Shown: piece after piece, positions 9,265 through 18,053 of the stretch | How positions within the stretch are numbered: position 1 is the stretch's first letter | Layout: the number at the start of each line of letters is the position of its first letter | Notes under the pieces: generated by a model | What the model was told of the DNA's origin: nothing | Databases searched by the model: none | What the model saw: only the letters and a program-made list of their open reading frames with translations | Program-made: the position numbers and the translations under genes | NCBI GenBank assembly: GCA_027451525.1 | Contig: DAIDJF010000031.1 | Location: 1 to 61,294, forward strand | Direction of reading: 5' to 3' | Length of the DNA: 61,294 bases | Origin: Ktedonobacterales bacterium | GTDB lineage: Bacteria; Chloroflexota; Ktedonobacteria; Ktedonobacterales; Ktedonobacteraceae

Positions 9265-9666
9265 ATGCAACACATCATGCTTGACCTGTACGGATGCAGT
9301 CCAACATTGCTTACAAACGAGGCGTTCCTGCGGCGTGTACTGGATGAATATCCCGATCGCATCGGTATGGACAAGGCCAGTCCTGTCTTTTTGTATGATA
9401 TCAAGACCAGTAATCCACTCGATGATGGCTTTTCGGGCTTTATCATTATCGCGACCAGTCATGTGAGTCTTCATGCATGGCCCCCCTACGGCATGGTCAA
9501 TCTCGATATCTTTTCTTGTGAACCCTTTGATGCTCAAGACGTGATACGCTACGCGCGCCTCATGTTTCAGCCATACGATATTGAGATAAATGCGGTAGAG
9601 CGTGCACTTCGTTCACCACGTCTTCCAAATGCGCTACGGATGCAACAACAAGAGGAATGTGTATGA
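9265..9666 (+). CDS. speD: S-adenosylmethionine decarboxylase-like (SpeD family) proenzyme, variant cleavage site
   Basis: This 133-residue protein matches the prokaryotic AdoMet decarboxylase family, whose members cleave themselves to make a pyruvoyl cofactor and feed aminopropyl groups into spermidine synthesis. The core TSHVSLHAWPPYG...LDIFSC holds the serine that becomes pyruvoyl (S65), the conserved His five residues on (H70) and the catalytic Cys (C85), spaced as in the family. The residue just before the cleavage serine is Thr (T64), where the usual motif has Glu. Some SpeD relatives have changed substrate to arginine or ornithine, so the activity is not certain. Its stop overlaps the next gene's start by 4 nt, which implies co-translation with the EamA transporter. 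Confidence 0.82.
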   Translation: MQHIMLDLYGCSPTLLTNEAFLRRVLDEYPDRIGMDKASPVFLYDIKTSNPLDDGFSGFIIIATSHVSLHAWPPYGMVNLDIFSCEPFDAQDVIRYARLMFQPYDIEINAVERALRSPRLPNALRMQQQEECV

Positions 9667-11276
9667 AGCACAGCACTAGCATTGGCAAATTCAGTATGAA
9701 AATTCTTGCCTGTCTCGGCTTCCTGCTGAATGTTGTTCTCTTTGGAACCTATTATGCCGTGACGAAAGAGGCCATTGACCGTATTGACCCGCTCATCTTC
9801 ACTTACTTTGAGATGATGACGCTCGTGCCAGTCGCACTGGGCATCCTCTTGCTGAACTGGCATGCCATAACGCGCGCGGTCATTCAGCGCGGTATTCTCG
9901 TCGGAAGCGTGCTCTGTCTCGCGCTCTTTACGATCTCAATTGCCCTCAAATATACAACGGCCACAGGAACCGCCTTCTTTCCTGCCTTGAATGGCTTGTT
10001 AGCGGCCTTGTTTGCATGGCTCTTCTTACGTCAACCTGTTGGCAAAGCAACATGGCTTGCGGGTCTGCTCTCGCTGATTGGTACAATCTTGCTGCTTCTC
10101 AACTCGCCAATGGGGGGTCCACGTGGAGCACTGATCGCCTTTCTGGGTGGTCTCTTCTTCACGGGCTACGTATTCCTCTCAGATCACGAACCACGTGCCG
10201 ACCTTCCACCCTGGCCTATCTTTGGCGTGGAGTTGCTGACAATGGCGGTATGGGCAAACCTCGTCGTCTTACTCTTTGGCGACTGGCATGCTGTTCATCC
10301 CCAACTGCCCAAAGACCTGCTGGTCATTCTCTACGTAGCAGGAGCCTGCACGTTCCTGCCGACACTCATAACCACGCTCTTTCAGAAACATATCTCACCG
10401 GTTACCGTTTCCTTTATCTACATCCTGGAACCCATTCTGGGTGCCATTTTCGCCTTTATCTATCTACGCGAGACCATTCCATTTAATGGCTATATCGGCG
10501 GCAGTCTAGTTGTAGTGGGAGCCTGTATCCAGACATGGAGTAGTATCTCCCAGTCAGCCACAAAACGCGCCGCGACATTCCCACACCTGGGGCTGGTACG
10601 TGTTGGCTTACTCGCCTTACTGACTACCGTAGCAACATATACGCTCTCCATGCTCGGAGGCTTCCCACCACTTGCCTGGCGTATGCTCTACACGCTTGGG
10701 CCATCGCTGCTTAACACAATGCAGAAACAAAACATTACCAGTCAACTGCTCAGCGTTGTCCCAGCTGGAACACACACCTCACTCCTCTGGTTGCTCATAC
10801 AGGCATCATGTTGGCTGCTTGCATGGATAGGTGTCCTTATCCTTGCAGGAAAGACGCTGAGTAGCTTGCAAGCCTTGCGCAACGCACAACAACAGGCAAT
10901 ATATCAGCCTCATCCAGAGACAGCGGCACGTAATATGCCCGTGCGCCTCGCGCTAGACACCTATACATTACGGCACGTGGGGGCTATGCCCCAGATACCC
11001 ACGACTCCGCCTCCAGATCTGCGCGCAATCCAGCAGAGAGAAGTATGGGAACGTTTACACACCCGTCCTACGCCGCGCCGTTCAGGAAATCATGCAACCT
11101 GGGGTGCCGAGAGCACGCAACAAAATCGTACTGTACGGTATGAGGAACATCCACAAGAAATTCCGCCACGCATGCAAGAACCAGCGGTACAAAAGCGCAG
11201 GCGAACGCAACATTATCAACGCCTGACGCACATTGAAATGAACAGAGTGGAATGCCTGGAAGGGGATGGCTTATGA
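9663..11276 (+). CDS. EamA/DMT-family transporter with C-terminal membrane module and basic tail
   Basis: A 10-helix drug/metabolite transporter core (two EamA repeats, about 10-150 and 155-295) continues into an extra membrane segment pair and a polar, Arg/Gln-rich tail; total 537 residues. The usual EamA protein is about 300 long. The extra part, with GGFPPLAW at 332-339 and a second helix ending WIGVLILAGKTL, looks homologous to the N-terminus of the PP2C protein at 14293. I chose the ATG at 9663, not the in-frame ATG at 9657. It overlaps the speD stop as ATGA and has AAGAGG at a 7-nt spacing, whereas 9657 abuts that site. The substrate is unknown; linkage to speD makes an amine or amino acid possible but unproven. 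Confidence 0.85.
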   Translation: MKHSTSIGKFSMKILACLGFLLNVVLFGTYYAVTKEAIDRIDPLIFTYFEMMTLVPVALGILLLNWHAITRAVIQRGILVGSVLCLALFTISIALKYTTATGTAFFPALNGLLAALFAWLFLRQPVGKATWLAGLLSLIGTILLLLNSPMGGPRGALIAFLGGLFFTGYVFLSDHEPRADLPPWPIFGVELLTMAVWANLVVLLFGDWHAVHPQLPKDLLVILYVAGACTFLPTLITTLFQKHISPVTVSFIYILEPILGAIFAFIYLRETIPFNGYIGGSLVVVGACIQTWSSISQSATKRAATFPHLGLVRVGLLALLTTVATYTLSMLGGFPPLAWRMLYTLGPSLLNTMQKQNITSQLLSVVPAGTHTSLLWLLIQASCWLLAWIGVLILAGKTLSSLQALRNAQQQAIYQPHPETAARNMPVRLALDTYTLRHVGAMPQIPTTPPPDLRAIQQREVWERLHTRPTPRRSGNHATWGAESTQQNRTVRYEEHPQEIPPRMQEPAVQKRRRTQHYQRLTHIEMNRVECLEGDGL

Positions 11277-13189
11277 AGCGCACCGATACGGAAGAGTTTT
11301 GCGTCCTATCTATCGAACCCAATGATGATAAGACGCTCCTTGTCCAGCAGATAACGCGGCAACGCAAGCCGATTGTCATTCTTCTTACAGAACAGGGACG
11401 CATGTTTCAGCGGCCAGAGGACTTTGCCGACCTCAAACATATGAAACGCGAACTGAATCTCACGATTATGTTCATCATTGCACAGAGCGAGCGACTGGCT
11501 CAGCTCGCGGGACGGCATGGCTTTCCTGTATATCCCGCGCTAGAGATGCTCAGCGACGCGTTCCTGATGGGTCAATTGACACGCCAACGCGCACTACAGG
11601 CGGCCACAGGGCGCACGACAACGCCGCTTGCGCATCTCTCTGGCCCTCTCCCTATGACGCCACGCCCATATGAGTTCGATATGGCAACCGATGGGCGTGG
11701 AGAGTCATTTGCCAGTGGGCGTAATTTTGGGGCAGCCCAGATTGCGACTCCTCCACCGCCAGCAATCAAGAGCACAGTGCCTCTGACACCCTCTGCCACT
11801 GAGCAGGTCGCCGGTCCCTTCCCTCCAGCACCACTGCATACGCCACTGCCTGTTCAGGGCACAGACGTAACGATACCACTGCCTTTACCACAAGCGCAGA
11901 TACCGCTGTACCAGTCGTCCGCGCCACCGCTCACGCCGCCAAATATACCAGTGCGACAACGTAGGAGTCCTTTATTAATTTTGCTTGCCTTCCTACTCAT
12001 CATTGCTTTAGGTAGCGCGGGCATCGCCACTTTTGTGCTGCTCTTCTCTCAGCCAGCATCAACCGCGCCAACGGCCCCTCTTATTGTAGGACAGGTCACG
12101 TTTTTGAGCAGCGAACAGATCAACGAAAATACCGACCAGGGAATAGATGATGAAGTCTTAATTGATCTACACGACTTACCTAATCCTGCCGCTCAGAAAA
12201 GCTACTACGCATGGTTGTTGGGTGACATCACGCAAAGCGATAGCCAAAGCGTGTTCCTGGGAACGTTGCCCGTACAACATGGCAATGCCCACCTGCTTTA
12301 TCCTGGCGACCAGCAGCATACCAATCTGCTCTCTTTCACCAGCCGTTTCCTGATAACGGAAGAAGATGCCACAATTACGCCGCTTGCGCCATCACTTGAC
12401 TATACGGCCTGGAAATATTATGCGGCATTCTCACAAACACCATCAGCGGCAGTAAACTCGATGGCTGGCATGGCCCACTATGGTTTCCTCGACCACCTGC
12501 GTCACCTGCTCGCCTCCGATCCAATGCTCAATGAACTGGAACTTCCCGGCGGACTCAACACCTGGCTGACGCGCAATGTGACAAAAATTGTCGAGTGGAC
12601 GAGCAGCATGCCAGATGCATGGCAAGAAGGTAAAGATATCGCTTTTATTCGCCGTCAAACGGTGCGCGTCCTGACCTACCTGGATGGTCTCTCGTTTGTG
12701 CAACGCGACCTGCCCGCCAATACACCACTAGGTCTCAATGAACGCCTTGCGCGTGTTGGATTGCTGACAATGCCAAATGCGACGCAAGGCCCTATGTCTT
12801 ATCTTGATAGTATCGTGTTCCATCTCAACGGATTGATCCAGGATGCCAAAACATCCACTACACTCCGTACTACCGCCTCAGGAATCATCGCCGCCCTCAG
12901 CAATGTGCGCGTGTGGCTAACACAGGTCCGGTTTGACGCACTCCAATTGCTCAAGATGAACAATCAGCAACTGAGCCAGCCAGCTACATTGACATTGCTT
13001 AACGATATGTTTAACAACGCGACCCACGCCTATACAGGCATGATAGACCCAACAACAGGCCAGATGCGCAACGGTGTGCAATGGCTTCACCATCAAATGC
13101 AGACATTGGCAACCTTGAATGTCACGGCCTACACGGCCCATAGCTCGCCTATTCAACTTGTTGCACCACAAAAACACATGAACACATAA
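11273..13189 (+). CDS. Single-pass membrane protein with cytoplasmic Rossmann-like domain; unknown function
   Basis: This 638-residue protein starts at the ATGA overlap with the upstream gene (AAGGGG at a 7-nt spacing), seven codons inside the longest frame. Residues 1-95 (SIEPNDD, then KPIVILLTEQG, then LAQLAGRHGFPVYP) look like the alpha/beta domain found at the start of some Chloroflexi and Gram-positive baseplate-J-like or anti-sigma-like proteins. A Pro-rich linker follows to about 225, then one membrane helix at about 228-250 (LLILLAFLLIIALGSAG). The outside part begins with a beta-rich stretch (YYAWLLGD, VFLGTLP) that recalls RskA-type anti-sigma domains. The remaining 300 residues are unassigned. 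It belongs to the speD-to-PP2C gene set. Confidence 0.72.
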   Translation: MKRTDTEEFCVLSIEPNDDKTLLVQQITRQRKPIVILLTEQGRMFQRPEDFADLKHMKRELNLTIMFIIAQSERLAQLAGRHGFPVYPALEMLSDAFLMGQLTRQRALQAATGRTTTPLAHLSGPLPMTPRPYEFDMATDGRGESFASGRNFGAAQIATPPPPAIKSTVPLTPSATEQVAGPFPPAPLHTPLPVQGTDVTIPLPLPQAQIPLYQSSAPPLTPPNIPVRQRRSPLLILLAFLLIIALGSAGIATFVLLFSQPASTAPTAPLIVGQVTFLSSEQINENTDQGIDDEVLIDLHDLPNPAAQKSYYAWLLGDITQSDSQSVFLGTLPVQHGNAHLLYPGDQQHTNLLSFTSRFLITEEDATITPLAPSLDYTAWKYYAAFSQTPSAAVNSMAGMAHYGFLDHLRHLLASDPMLNELELPGGLNTWLTRNVTKIVEWTSSMPDAWQEGKDIAFIRRQTVRVLTYLDGLSFVQRDLPANTPLGLNERLARVGLLTMPNATQGPMSYLDSIVFHLNGLIQDAKTSTTLRTTASGIIAALSNVRVWLTQVRFDALQLLKMNNQQLSQPATLTLLNDMFNNATHAYTGMIDPTTGQMRNGVQWLHHQMQTLATLNVTAYTAHSSPIQLVAPQKHMNT

Positions 13190-13335
13190 CACCATACCTG
13201 CCCTTTGGTCCTATATAACGGGAGATTGAGCCATATCTCTACACTTTATCAGGTATCTTCACCGCTAAGAACACGCTCAATCGTTAGCGGCACCGTGGAG
13301 AGAGTATTCTTTGTCAAGTATGAGGAGGGTTCACA

Positions 13336-14175
13336 ATGAAACTACGGACAGTGATTATCCTAGTAATGGCTCTCATTGTCGCACTAGGTCTGGTATCAGG
13401 CGTCTTCGCCCAATCTATTCAACGCGCGCTGACGCTTCCTTCTACGCCCAAACACGCCGCTCAACAGCACACAACAGGCATACCCACACAGATGCAGGCA
13501 ACCGCTTCTGGCAGTGGAACAATCCCCCGCCAAAGTTCGGCTACGGTAACGCCAGGGCAGACACCCATGGCAGGAACCATCAACATTTTAGCGCAGGATA
13601 CTTTTCAGCGCACTGATCAACAATTGTGGGGAACCGCGTCAGATGGGCGCGTGTGGGAAAGTGATGCCAATAACCAGAATAATACCAACATCTTCTCAAT
13701 CATGAATGGCACAGGCGTCATCATGAACGCACAAGGCACACTCAATGCGATCCTGGGGCCGGCAATCAGTGACATTGATGTGCAGGCCATTGGCTCTAGC
13801 AGCCAATTTAATGGACAACTGATTAACGTCGGTGTCGTCGTACGTTGGACGGATAGTAATAATTGGTATAAGGCACTCATAGATGGTAGCAACCTGACGG
13901 TCCTCAAACGTGTTAAAGGTGTCACGACACAACTGGGAACTATCCCTTTTCCAGCACAGAGCGGCGTACTATATACACTCCGTTTTCGCGCGCTTGGTGC
14001 GAATCTCTTCGCGAAGGTCTGGCCCGCCAATACTGCTGAGCCTGCCGCCTGGATGCTGATGCTCACCGATACCACACTCACAATTGGACAAGCTGGTGTG
14101 CGCGTCTTACTGCAAAATACCGCAGTTGTGCATATCACGTCCTTTGCTGAAACAGCGGCAAGTCCAATTGCATGA
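13336..14175 (+). CDS. Secreted protein with concanavalin-like (LamG/DUF1080-type) beta-sandwich
   Basis: A 279-residue exported protein. A signal peptide or anchor is clear (about residues 6-25, VIILVMALIVALGLVSGVFA). A Ser/Thr/Gln-rich linker precedes a domain from about 85 on that begins DTFQR...LWGTASDG and includes VGVVVRWTDSNNWYKALI and LYTLRFRALGANLFAKVW. This pattern is typical of lectin-like jelly-roll domains; no catalytic residues stand out. AGGAGGG lies 8 nt before the ATG. The 146-nt gap upstream contains a small hairpin (CCGCTAA/TTAGCGG, 13262-13290) that may attenuate read-through from the previous gene. Role unknown; it probably binds carbohydrate or a surface polymer. Confidence 0.72.
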   Translation: MKLRTVIILVMALIVALGLVSGVFAQSIQRALTLPSTPKHAAQQHTTGIPTQMQATASGSGTIPRQSSATVTPGQTPMAGTINILAQDTFQRTDQQLWGTASDGRVWESDANNQNNTNIFSIMNGTGVIMNAQGTLNAILGPAISDIDVQAIGSSSQFNGQLINVGVVVRWTDSNNWYKALIDGSNLTVLKRVKGVTTQLGTIPFPAQSGVLYTLRFRALGANLFAKVWPANTAEPAAWMLMLTDTTLTIGQAGVRVLLQNTAVVHITSFAETAASPIA

Positions 14176-14292
14176 ACATCATGCAGCCAGTCTAAACCAC
14201 TGTGATTACATGGTGAGTGCAAGTCGGCTCATCACAAAGAGCCATCGCCAGTTGTGTACTGCCCAATACTCTTGATATAAAGGGGGAACATA

Positions 14293-15819
14293 ATGGAAAT
14301 TTTACAAGATGCCTATCGTAACTCAAAGTGGGTGAGGCGTGGAGCTTGGGTTGGATTATTGATCTGCGCGTTTACACTACTACTTTTTACTGGTGGTTTC
14401 CCTCCCTGGGCCTGGCATCTGCTGTTCGCTGTGATACCGACCTTACCAATGCTCATTGCCACTAGAGGTTTAGGCGTGCTGCTCCCATTCATCGGTCTGC
14501 TCTCACTTTCGTTCGCGCTGCTGCTCTTTTGGGTTGGGATCGTCACGGCGGGGCTGAAAATGTTTCAATACTGGTGGCAAGAGCAACGTGAACACACGCA
14601 ATTCGCGCAAGACATCGAGGACGCCGAGGAACTTGCCGAGCAGATGCTTACACAGGAACAACGGCACAGGCAACCCATGCAACCATTATATGAGACAGAA
14701 CAGATGCGCATGGTCGGTGCTGTCGGGCGTCCTCCCGTGGCAACCGCTACACCCACGCGCTCATTTGCGGCCCAAACGGCTGCACGTCCTCACCTGCGCG
14801 TTGTTCCACAGCCCATACCGGAACGCGATACAATGCCAGCGGCATATCCTCTCTATGCTCCATCCGAAACAGAGGAACAAGACGAGGAATTTATGGCAGG
14901 CGATGAGATAGCTGAACAAGGGCAAGAGGAAATTGCATTCCGTGAGGAGATAGAAATGCACAATACGATACCAGTTCCATCACCGGCGCAATTGCAGGCA
15001 AAACAACGCAGTTTACAGCAAGAACAGTGTGAGCATGAGAACTTTCGCCTCGTCGTTGGGGCAGGTTCTGACGCTGGCGTGGTACGAAGTGGGACACCGA
15101 ATGAGGATAGCCTGCTCACACTGCAAGGAATGCATTTGACAAGCCAGGGACTACTCCCGCTCGGCCTCTTCGTCGTCGCGGATGGCATGGGCGGACACGC
15201 GCACGGGCGTGAGGCCAGCCGTACCGCTGTGCAGACCATTAGTGACGTGGTCGCTCCCGTCTTGTTACGTCCCAACGCTGAAGCGGAACTCTGTGCCGAA
15301 CTCCTAAAAGATGGGGCACAACGCGCGAACCTCGCAGTCTATCAGCGCAACCACCAACAGACGCATATGATGGGCACTACGTTGACGGCCGCTCTCGTCT
15401 TCGACACAACTGCCTATGTCGTCAATGTTGGGGATAGCCGTACCTACCTCTACCGACCCGGCAAAGGGTTAAAACAAATCACGCGCGACCACTCCGTCGT
15501 TGCACGCCTGGTCGAGCGCGGCGTTATCACACCCAACGATATCTATTCACATCCCAAGCGTAACGAGATTTATCGTTGCCTGGGCGAACATGCGGCAGTC
15601 GAATTGGATACATTCCAAGTGACCCTTCAACCAGAGGATGTGCTCCTCCTCTGTTCAGATGGCTTATGGGAGATGGTTCATGACAACATTATCGAAAAAA
15701 TTGTCCGTTCCTCATCACCTCATGCCTCACAGATCAGTTCAATGCTCATTCAAGCGGCATTAAACAATGGCGGGGCCGACAATGTGAGCGTTGTTGTGGT
15801 ATGTGTAACAGGAGACTAA
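14293..15819 (+). CDS. PP2C-family serine/threonine phosphatase with N-terminal membrane module
   Basis: Residues 255-508 form a complete PP2C (Stp1/PrpC-like) phosphatase: NED near 270, ADGMGGH with D297, VNVGDSR, RDHS, CSDGLW with D456 and GGADNVSV with D496. All metal-binding Asp residues are present, so it should be active on phospho-Ser/Thr, against a partner Hanks-type kinase not seen in this window. Residues 1-90 contain two or three membrane helices around GGFPPWAW (34-41), matching the C-terminal module of the EamA protein at 9663. A long charged linker (about 95-250) joins the two. AAAGGGGG precedes the ATG. It closes the gene set beginning at speD and is followed by a terminator. 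Confidence 0.92.
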   Translation: MEILQDAYRNSKWVRRGAWVGLLICAFTLLLFTGGFPPWAWHLLFAVIPTLPMLIATRGLGVLLPFIGLLSLSFALLLFWVGIVTAGLKMFQYWWQEQREHTQFAQDIEDAEELAEQMLTQEQRHRQPMQPLYETEQMRMVGAVGRPPVATATPTRSFAAQTAARPHLRVVPQPIPERDTMPAAYPLYAPSETEEQDEEFMAGDEIAEQGQEEIAFREEIEMHNTIPVPSPAQLQAKQRSLQQEQCEHENFRLVVGAGSDAGVVRSGTPNEDSLLTLQGMHLTSQGLLPLGLFVVADGMGGHAHGREASRTAVQTISDVVAPVLLRPNAEAELCAELLKDGAQRANLAVYQRNHQQTHMMGTTLTAALVFDTTAYVVNVGDSRTYLYRPGKGLKQITRDHSVVARLVERGVITPNDIYSHPKRNEIYRCLGEHAAVELDTFQVTLQPEDVLLLCSDGLWEMVHDNIIEKIVRSSSPHASQISSMLIQAALNNGGADNVSVVVVCVTGD

Positions 15820-15820
15820 G

Positions 15821-15876
15821 CAAGACGCACAAAGGGCCGAATGGTATTGAAATCGTCCGGCCTTTTGTGCATCTTG
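15821..15876 (+). terminator. Hairpin terminator after the PP2C gene
   Basis: GCACAAAGGGCCG (15827-15839) pairs with CGGCCTTTTGTGC (ending 15870) with one G-T pair. The stem continues outward, after a one-base mismatch, as CAAGA/TCTTG (15821-15825, 15872-15876). It lies between two convergent genes and may serve both. Confidence 0.7.
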
Positions 15877-15917
15877 CGCCACCGCTGTCGCTAGCATAAT
15901 GTGCGGTAGCGCGCTCC

Positions 15918-17639
15918 TTATGAGTTATGGGTGTCAGTCTGTTGATTGCCAAGAAGCGATGAACGACGCAAGCTAGAAACTTTGCTTTGTGTACGAGATG
16001 TTTGCTCTGAAGATGGGGCATGTATCTCGCGCACAGAACGTTGAGGCATTAATGGCTGCGTCATTGGGAAACGCGCTCCTTGCCCTTGCTCCTGTTTGGG
16101 TAAGGGAGATGCTTGAATAGGTGCAGGAGATGTTGGGAGCGTATGACGTGGTGTGCGATCAATAGAGGAGAAGCTCACTTTTGCCAGACTAGATGATGCT
16201 GGCGCTATAAAGCGAATACGTAACGCAACCAGAAGCCGATGAATCTCCATAATATCGTAGCACGATTCGGGCAACAATAAAGGACTGTTCGCGACATGTT
16301 GCTCTATATTGAAGCTTAGATCATTCAGGGCTTTCACAATGCGCTGCCCCGAAAAGTTGACCTGCTCCAGGCGCATCAGACGTTCCGCCATCAGATTCAA
16401 ACTGCCAGCCAGCGGTAACAAAGCTCCACGTGTCAGGTTGGCACGTGCGCGTAGATTGCCATTGGCGAGGCTTGCCTGCACCTCTTTCAGGTGATCGATA
16501 CCGCGCTCTAACTCCATATTATACTCGGCAATCTGCCGCGATTGTTCTTCAATCTGCTTATTCGCTACCGCCAGACGTTCGAGAGATTCGGCCTGACGGC
16601 GCGTCAGACGCATATTGTCCAGCATCGTCAAGACCTGACGGGCAACGACCAGTCCCACAACGCCCAGCGTCACAAAAAGCAAGACTGGACGAATCGCGTT
16701 TTGCCCGGCGTTATGCGAAAGCGAGTCGAGAGAAAGAGTTAAAAAGAGCAGGGCAACCAGGGCGTAAGGCACAAATTGCAAGGGGTTAAAGCCCGCTTGC
16801 TCCCAGCGATAGAGCATGCGCTCTTCAATCACCTGTTCAGAGGTTGCTGGCAAGAAACGCCGTAGATAGGCAGCAACGCCAATAATCATCATGCCTAAAG
16901 GCCAACCCATGTCAATCCAGGTTGCCTCCACATAGGTTCCCGCGTTGTTCTGCACATTAAAGATAAAATCTGATGCGATAAAGAAACATAGCCCCAGACC
17001 CATAATGAGCAGACCCGTACGGCGCGCAGTTGATTGATAGACACGTCCTTGCCCACGTAAAAGCAGAAAAACGATACAACTGAGCAGCACCGTGTCGCCA
17101 GCAGGATAGTAGAGGCCTAAAAATTTTGCCAAATTCGCTTCGCCAGGAGCCTGGGCTAGTTGTCCAAGTAACAGATACCAGGCAATAGCGAAAATTGACC
17201 CCATCGAGATCAGGCTATCCATAACCAGCACTAGCCGCTTGCTTCCCTCAGTAGGACGGGGTTGTAGCAAAAGGCCAGTGAACACAAAGAGAGGAAATGC
17301 GGAATAGCCAATATCCGCCAGTGATGGGAAAGGAGTTTGCCCAATAGAAACATAGTACCGCCAGAAACTCTCACCCACTCCCCATAAGATAATCCCACAT
17401 CCAATTAGAAGCCAGGAAATTTGTTCATAGCCAGTCCAGGGATCTGTCTGCTCTTTGCGTTTTCGAGGCCACAGGGTACTGAATAACGTTATACTTCCAC
17501 CGATCACTGCCCCTGTTAGCGGCGAAAATTGACCGACATGTAGTGCCAGTGTTCCCCCCAAATGGAACACTACAATGCCGATCATGGCGGCTGCGATCCA
17601 CGCCAACGTCCGAATGAGCGTGCGTGATGACTCTTGCAT
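15918..17639 (-). CDS. Multi-pass membrane sensor-like protein with HAMP-like/coiled-coil region, no recognisable output
   Basis: The protein has about nine or ten membrane helices in residues 10-340. They resemble the N-terminal membrane sensor of many GGDEF and histidine-kinase proteins (GVGESFWRYY, SLADIGYSAFPLF). A coiled coil follows (about 350-390), then a HAMP-like segment (SLANGNLRARANL) and a Pro/Ser/Gln-rich tail. No kinase, GGDEF, EAL or methyl-accepting domain is seen, so the output may be protein-protein contact. The ATG at 17639 is preferred because GGGAGG sits 5 nt before it; an in-frame GTG at 17660 has no such site. It is convergent with the PP2C gene. Confidence 0.65.
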   Translation of the reverse strand: MQESSRTLIRTLAWIAAAMIGIVVFHLGGTLALHVGQFSPLTGAVIGGSITLFSTLWPRKRKEQTDPWTGYEQISWLLIGCGIILWGVGESFWRYYVSIGQTPFPSLADIGYSAFPLFVFTGLLLQPRPTEGSKRLVLVMDSLISMGSIFAIAWYLLLGQLAQAPGEANLAKFLGLYYPAGDTVLLSCIVFLLLRGQGRVYQSTARRTGLLIMGLGLCFFIASDFIFNVQNNAGTYVEATWIDMGWPLGMMIIGVAAYLRRFLPATSEQVIEERMLYRWEQAGFNPLQFVPYALVALLFLTLSLDSLSHNAGQNAIRPVLLFVTLGVVGLVVARQVLTMLDNMRLTRRQAESLERLAVANKQIEEQSRQIAEYNMELERGIDHLKEVQASLANGNLRARANLTRGALLPLAGSLNLMAERLMRLEQVNFSGQRIVKALNDLSFNIEQHVANSPLLLPESCYDIMEIHRLLVALRIRFIAPASSSLAKVSFSSIDRTPRHTLPTSPAPIQASPLPKQEQGQGARFPMTQPLMPQRSVREIHAPSSEQTSRTQSKVSSLRRSSLLGNQQTDTHNS

Positions 17640-18003
17640 CGATACCTCCCGCGATGACACTTAGCCTTTGTTTCTTCTACATACATACTACTTGTTTCTA
17701 GATAAACGCATCGATAGTTCACAAGCAGATTGATCGTATGCTCTTAGCGAACTATTTTCCGTTCCAAGTATACGCAAGACAACTATGTGTGACCTCCTAA
17801 GAGTCTTCGTAGCTTTCGTGCAAGCAATGGCGGAATAAGTTTGTGCTTATGGAGAGCGACGCCGATGATTATGCAGCACAGATACGGAATTGAGGCAGGG
17901 GCATAAGAAAAGTAATGAACAGCTTACTTTCTTACAGAAGAAAAGATAGCTCTGTCTTATACGAGTCTTCTCTATGAGATGGGGCAATTTTACACAATAA
18001 GAA

Positions 18004-18024
18004 ACGCGCCATCGGTTGGCGCGT
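18004..18024 (-). terminator. Terminator of the winged-helix gene, within gap 17640-18053
   Basis: ACGCGCCA/TGGCGCGT form a perfect 8-bp stem around a 5-nt loop (18004-18011, 18017-18024). On the minus strand it lies 30 bp past the stop of the gene at 18054 and is followed by TTTCTTATT. The rest of the 414-bp gap must hold the promoter of the gene at 17639; I see no clear consensus there. Confidence 0.65.
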
Positions 18025-18053
18025 CAGTAAATTCGTTACGCCACAGGTGAACG

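Noticed and set aside
9663..11276. Polyamine exporter
   Set aside because: EamA transporters have very diverse substrates; linkage to a SpeD-like gene alone does not support a specific call.
16309..16789. Plus-strand frames inside the membrane sensor gene
   Set aside because: Arg-rich translations opposite membrane helices are typical antisense artefacts.
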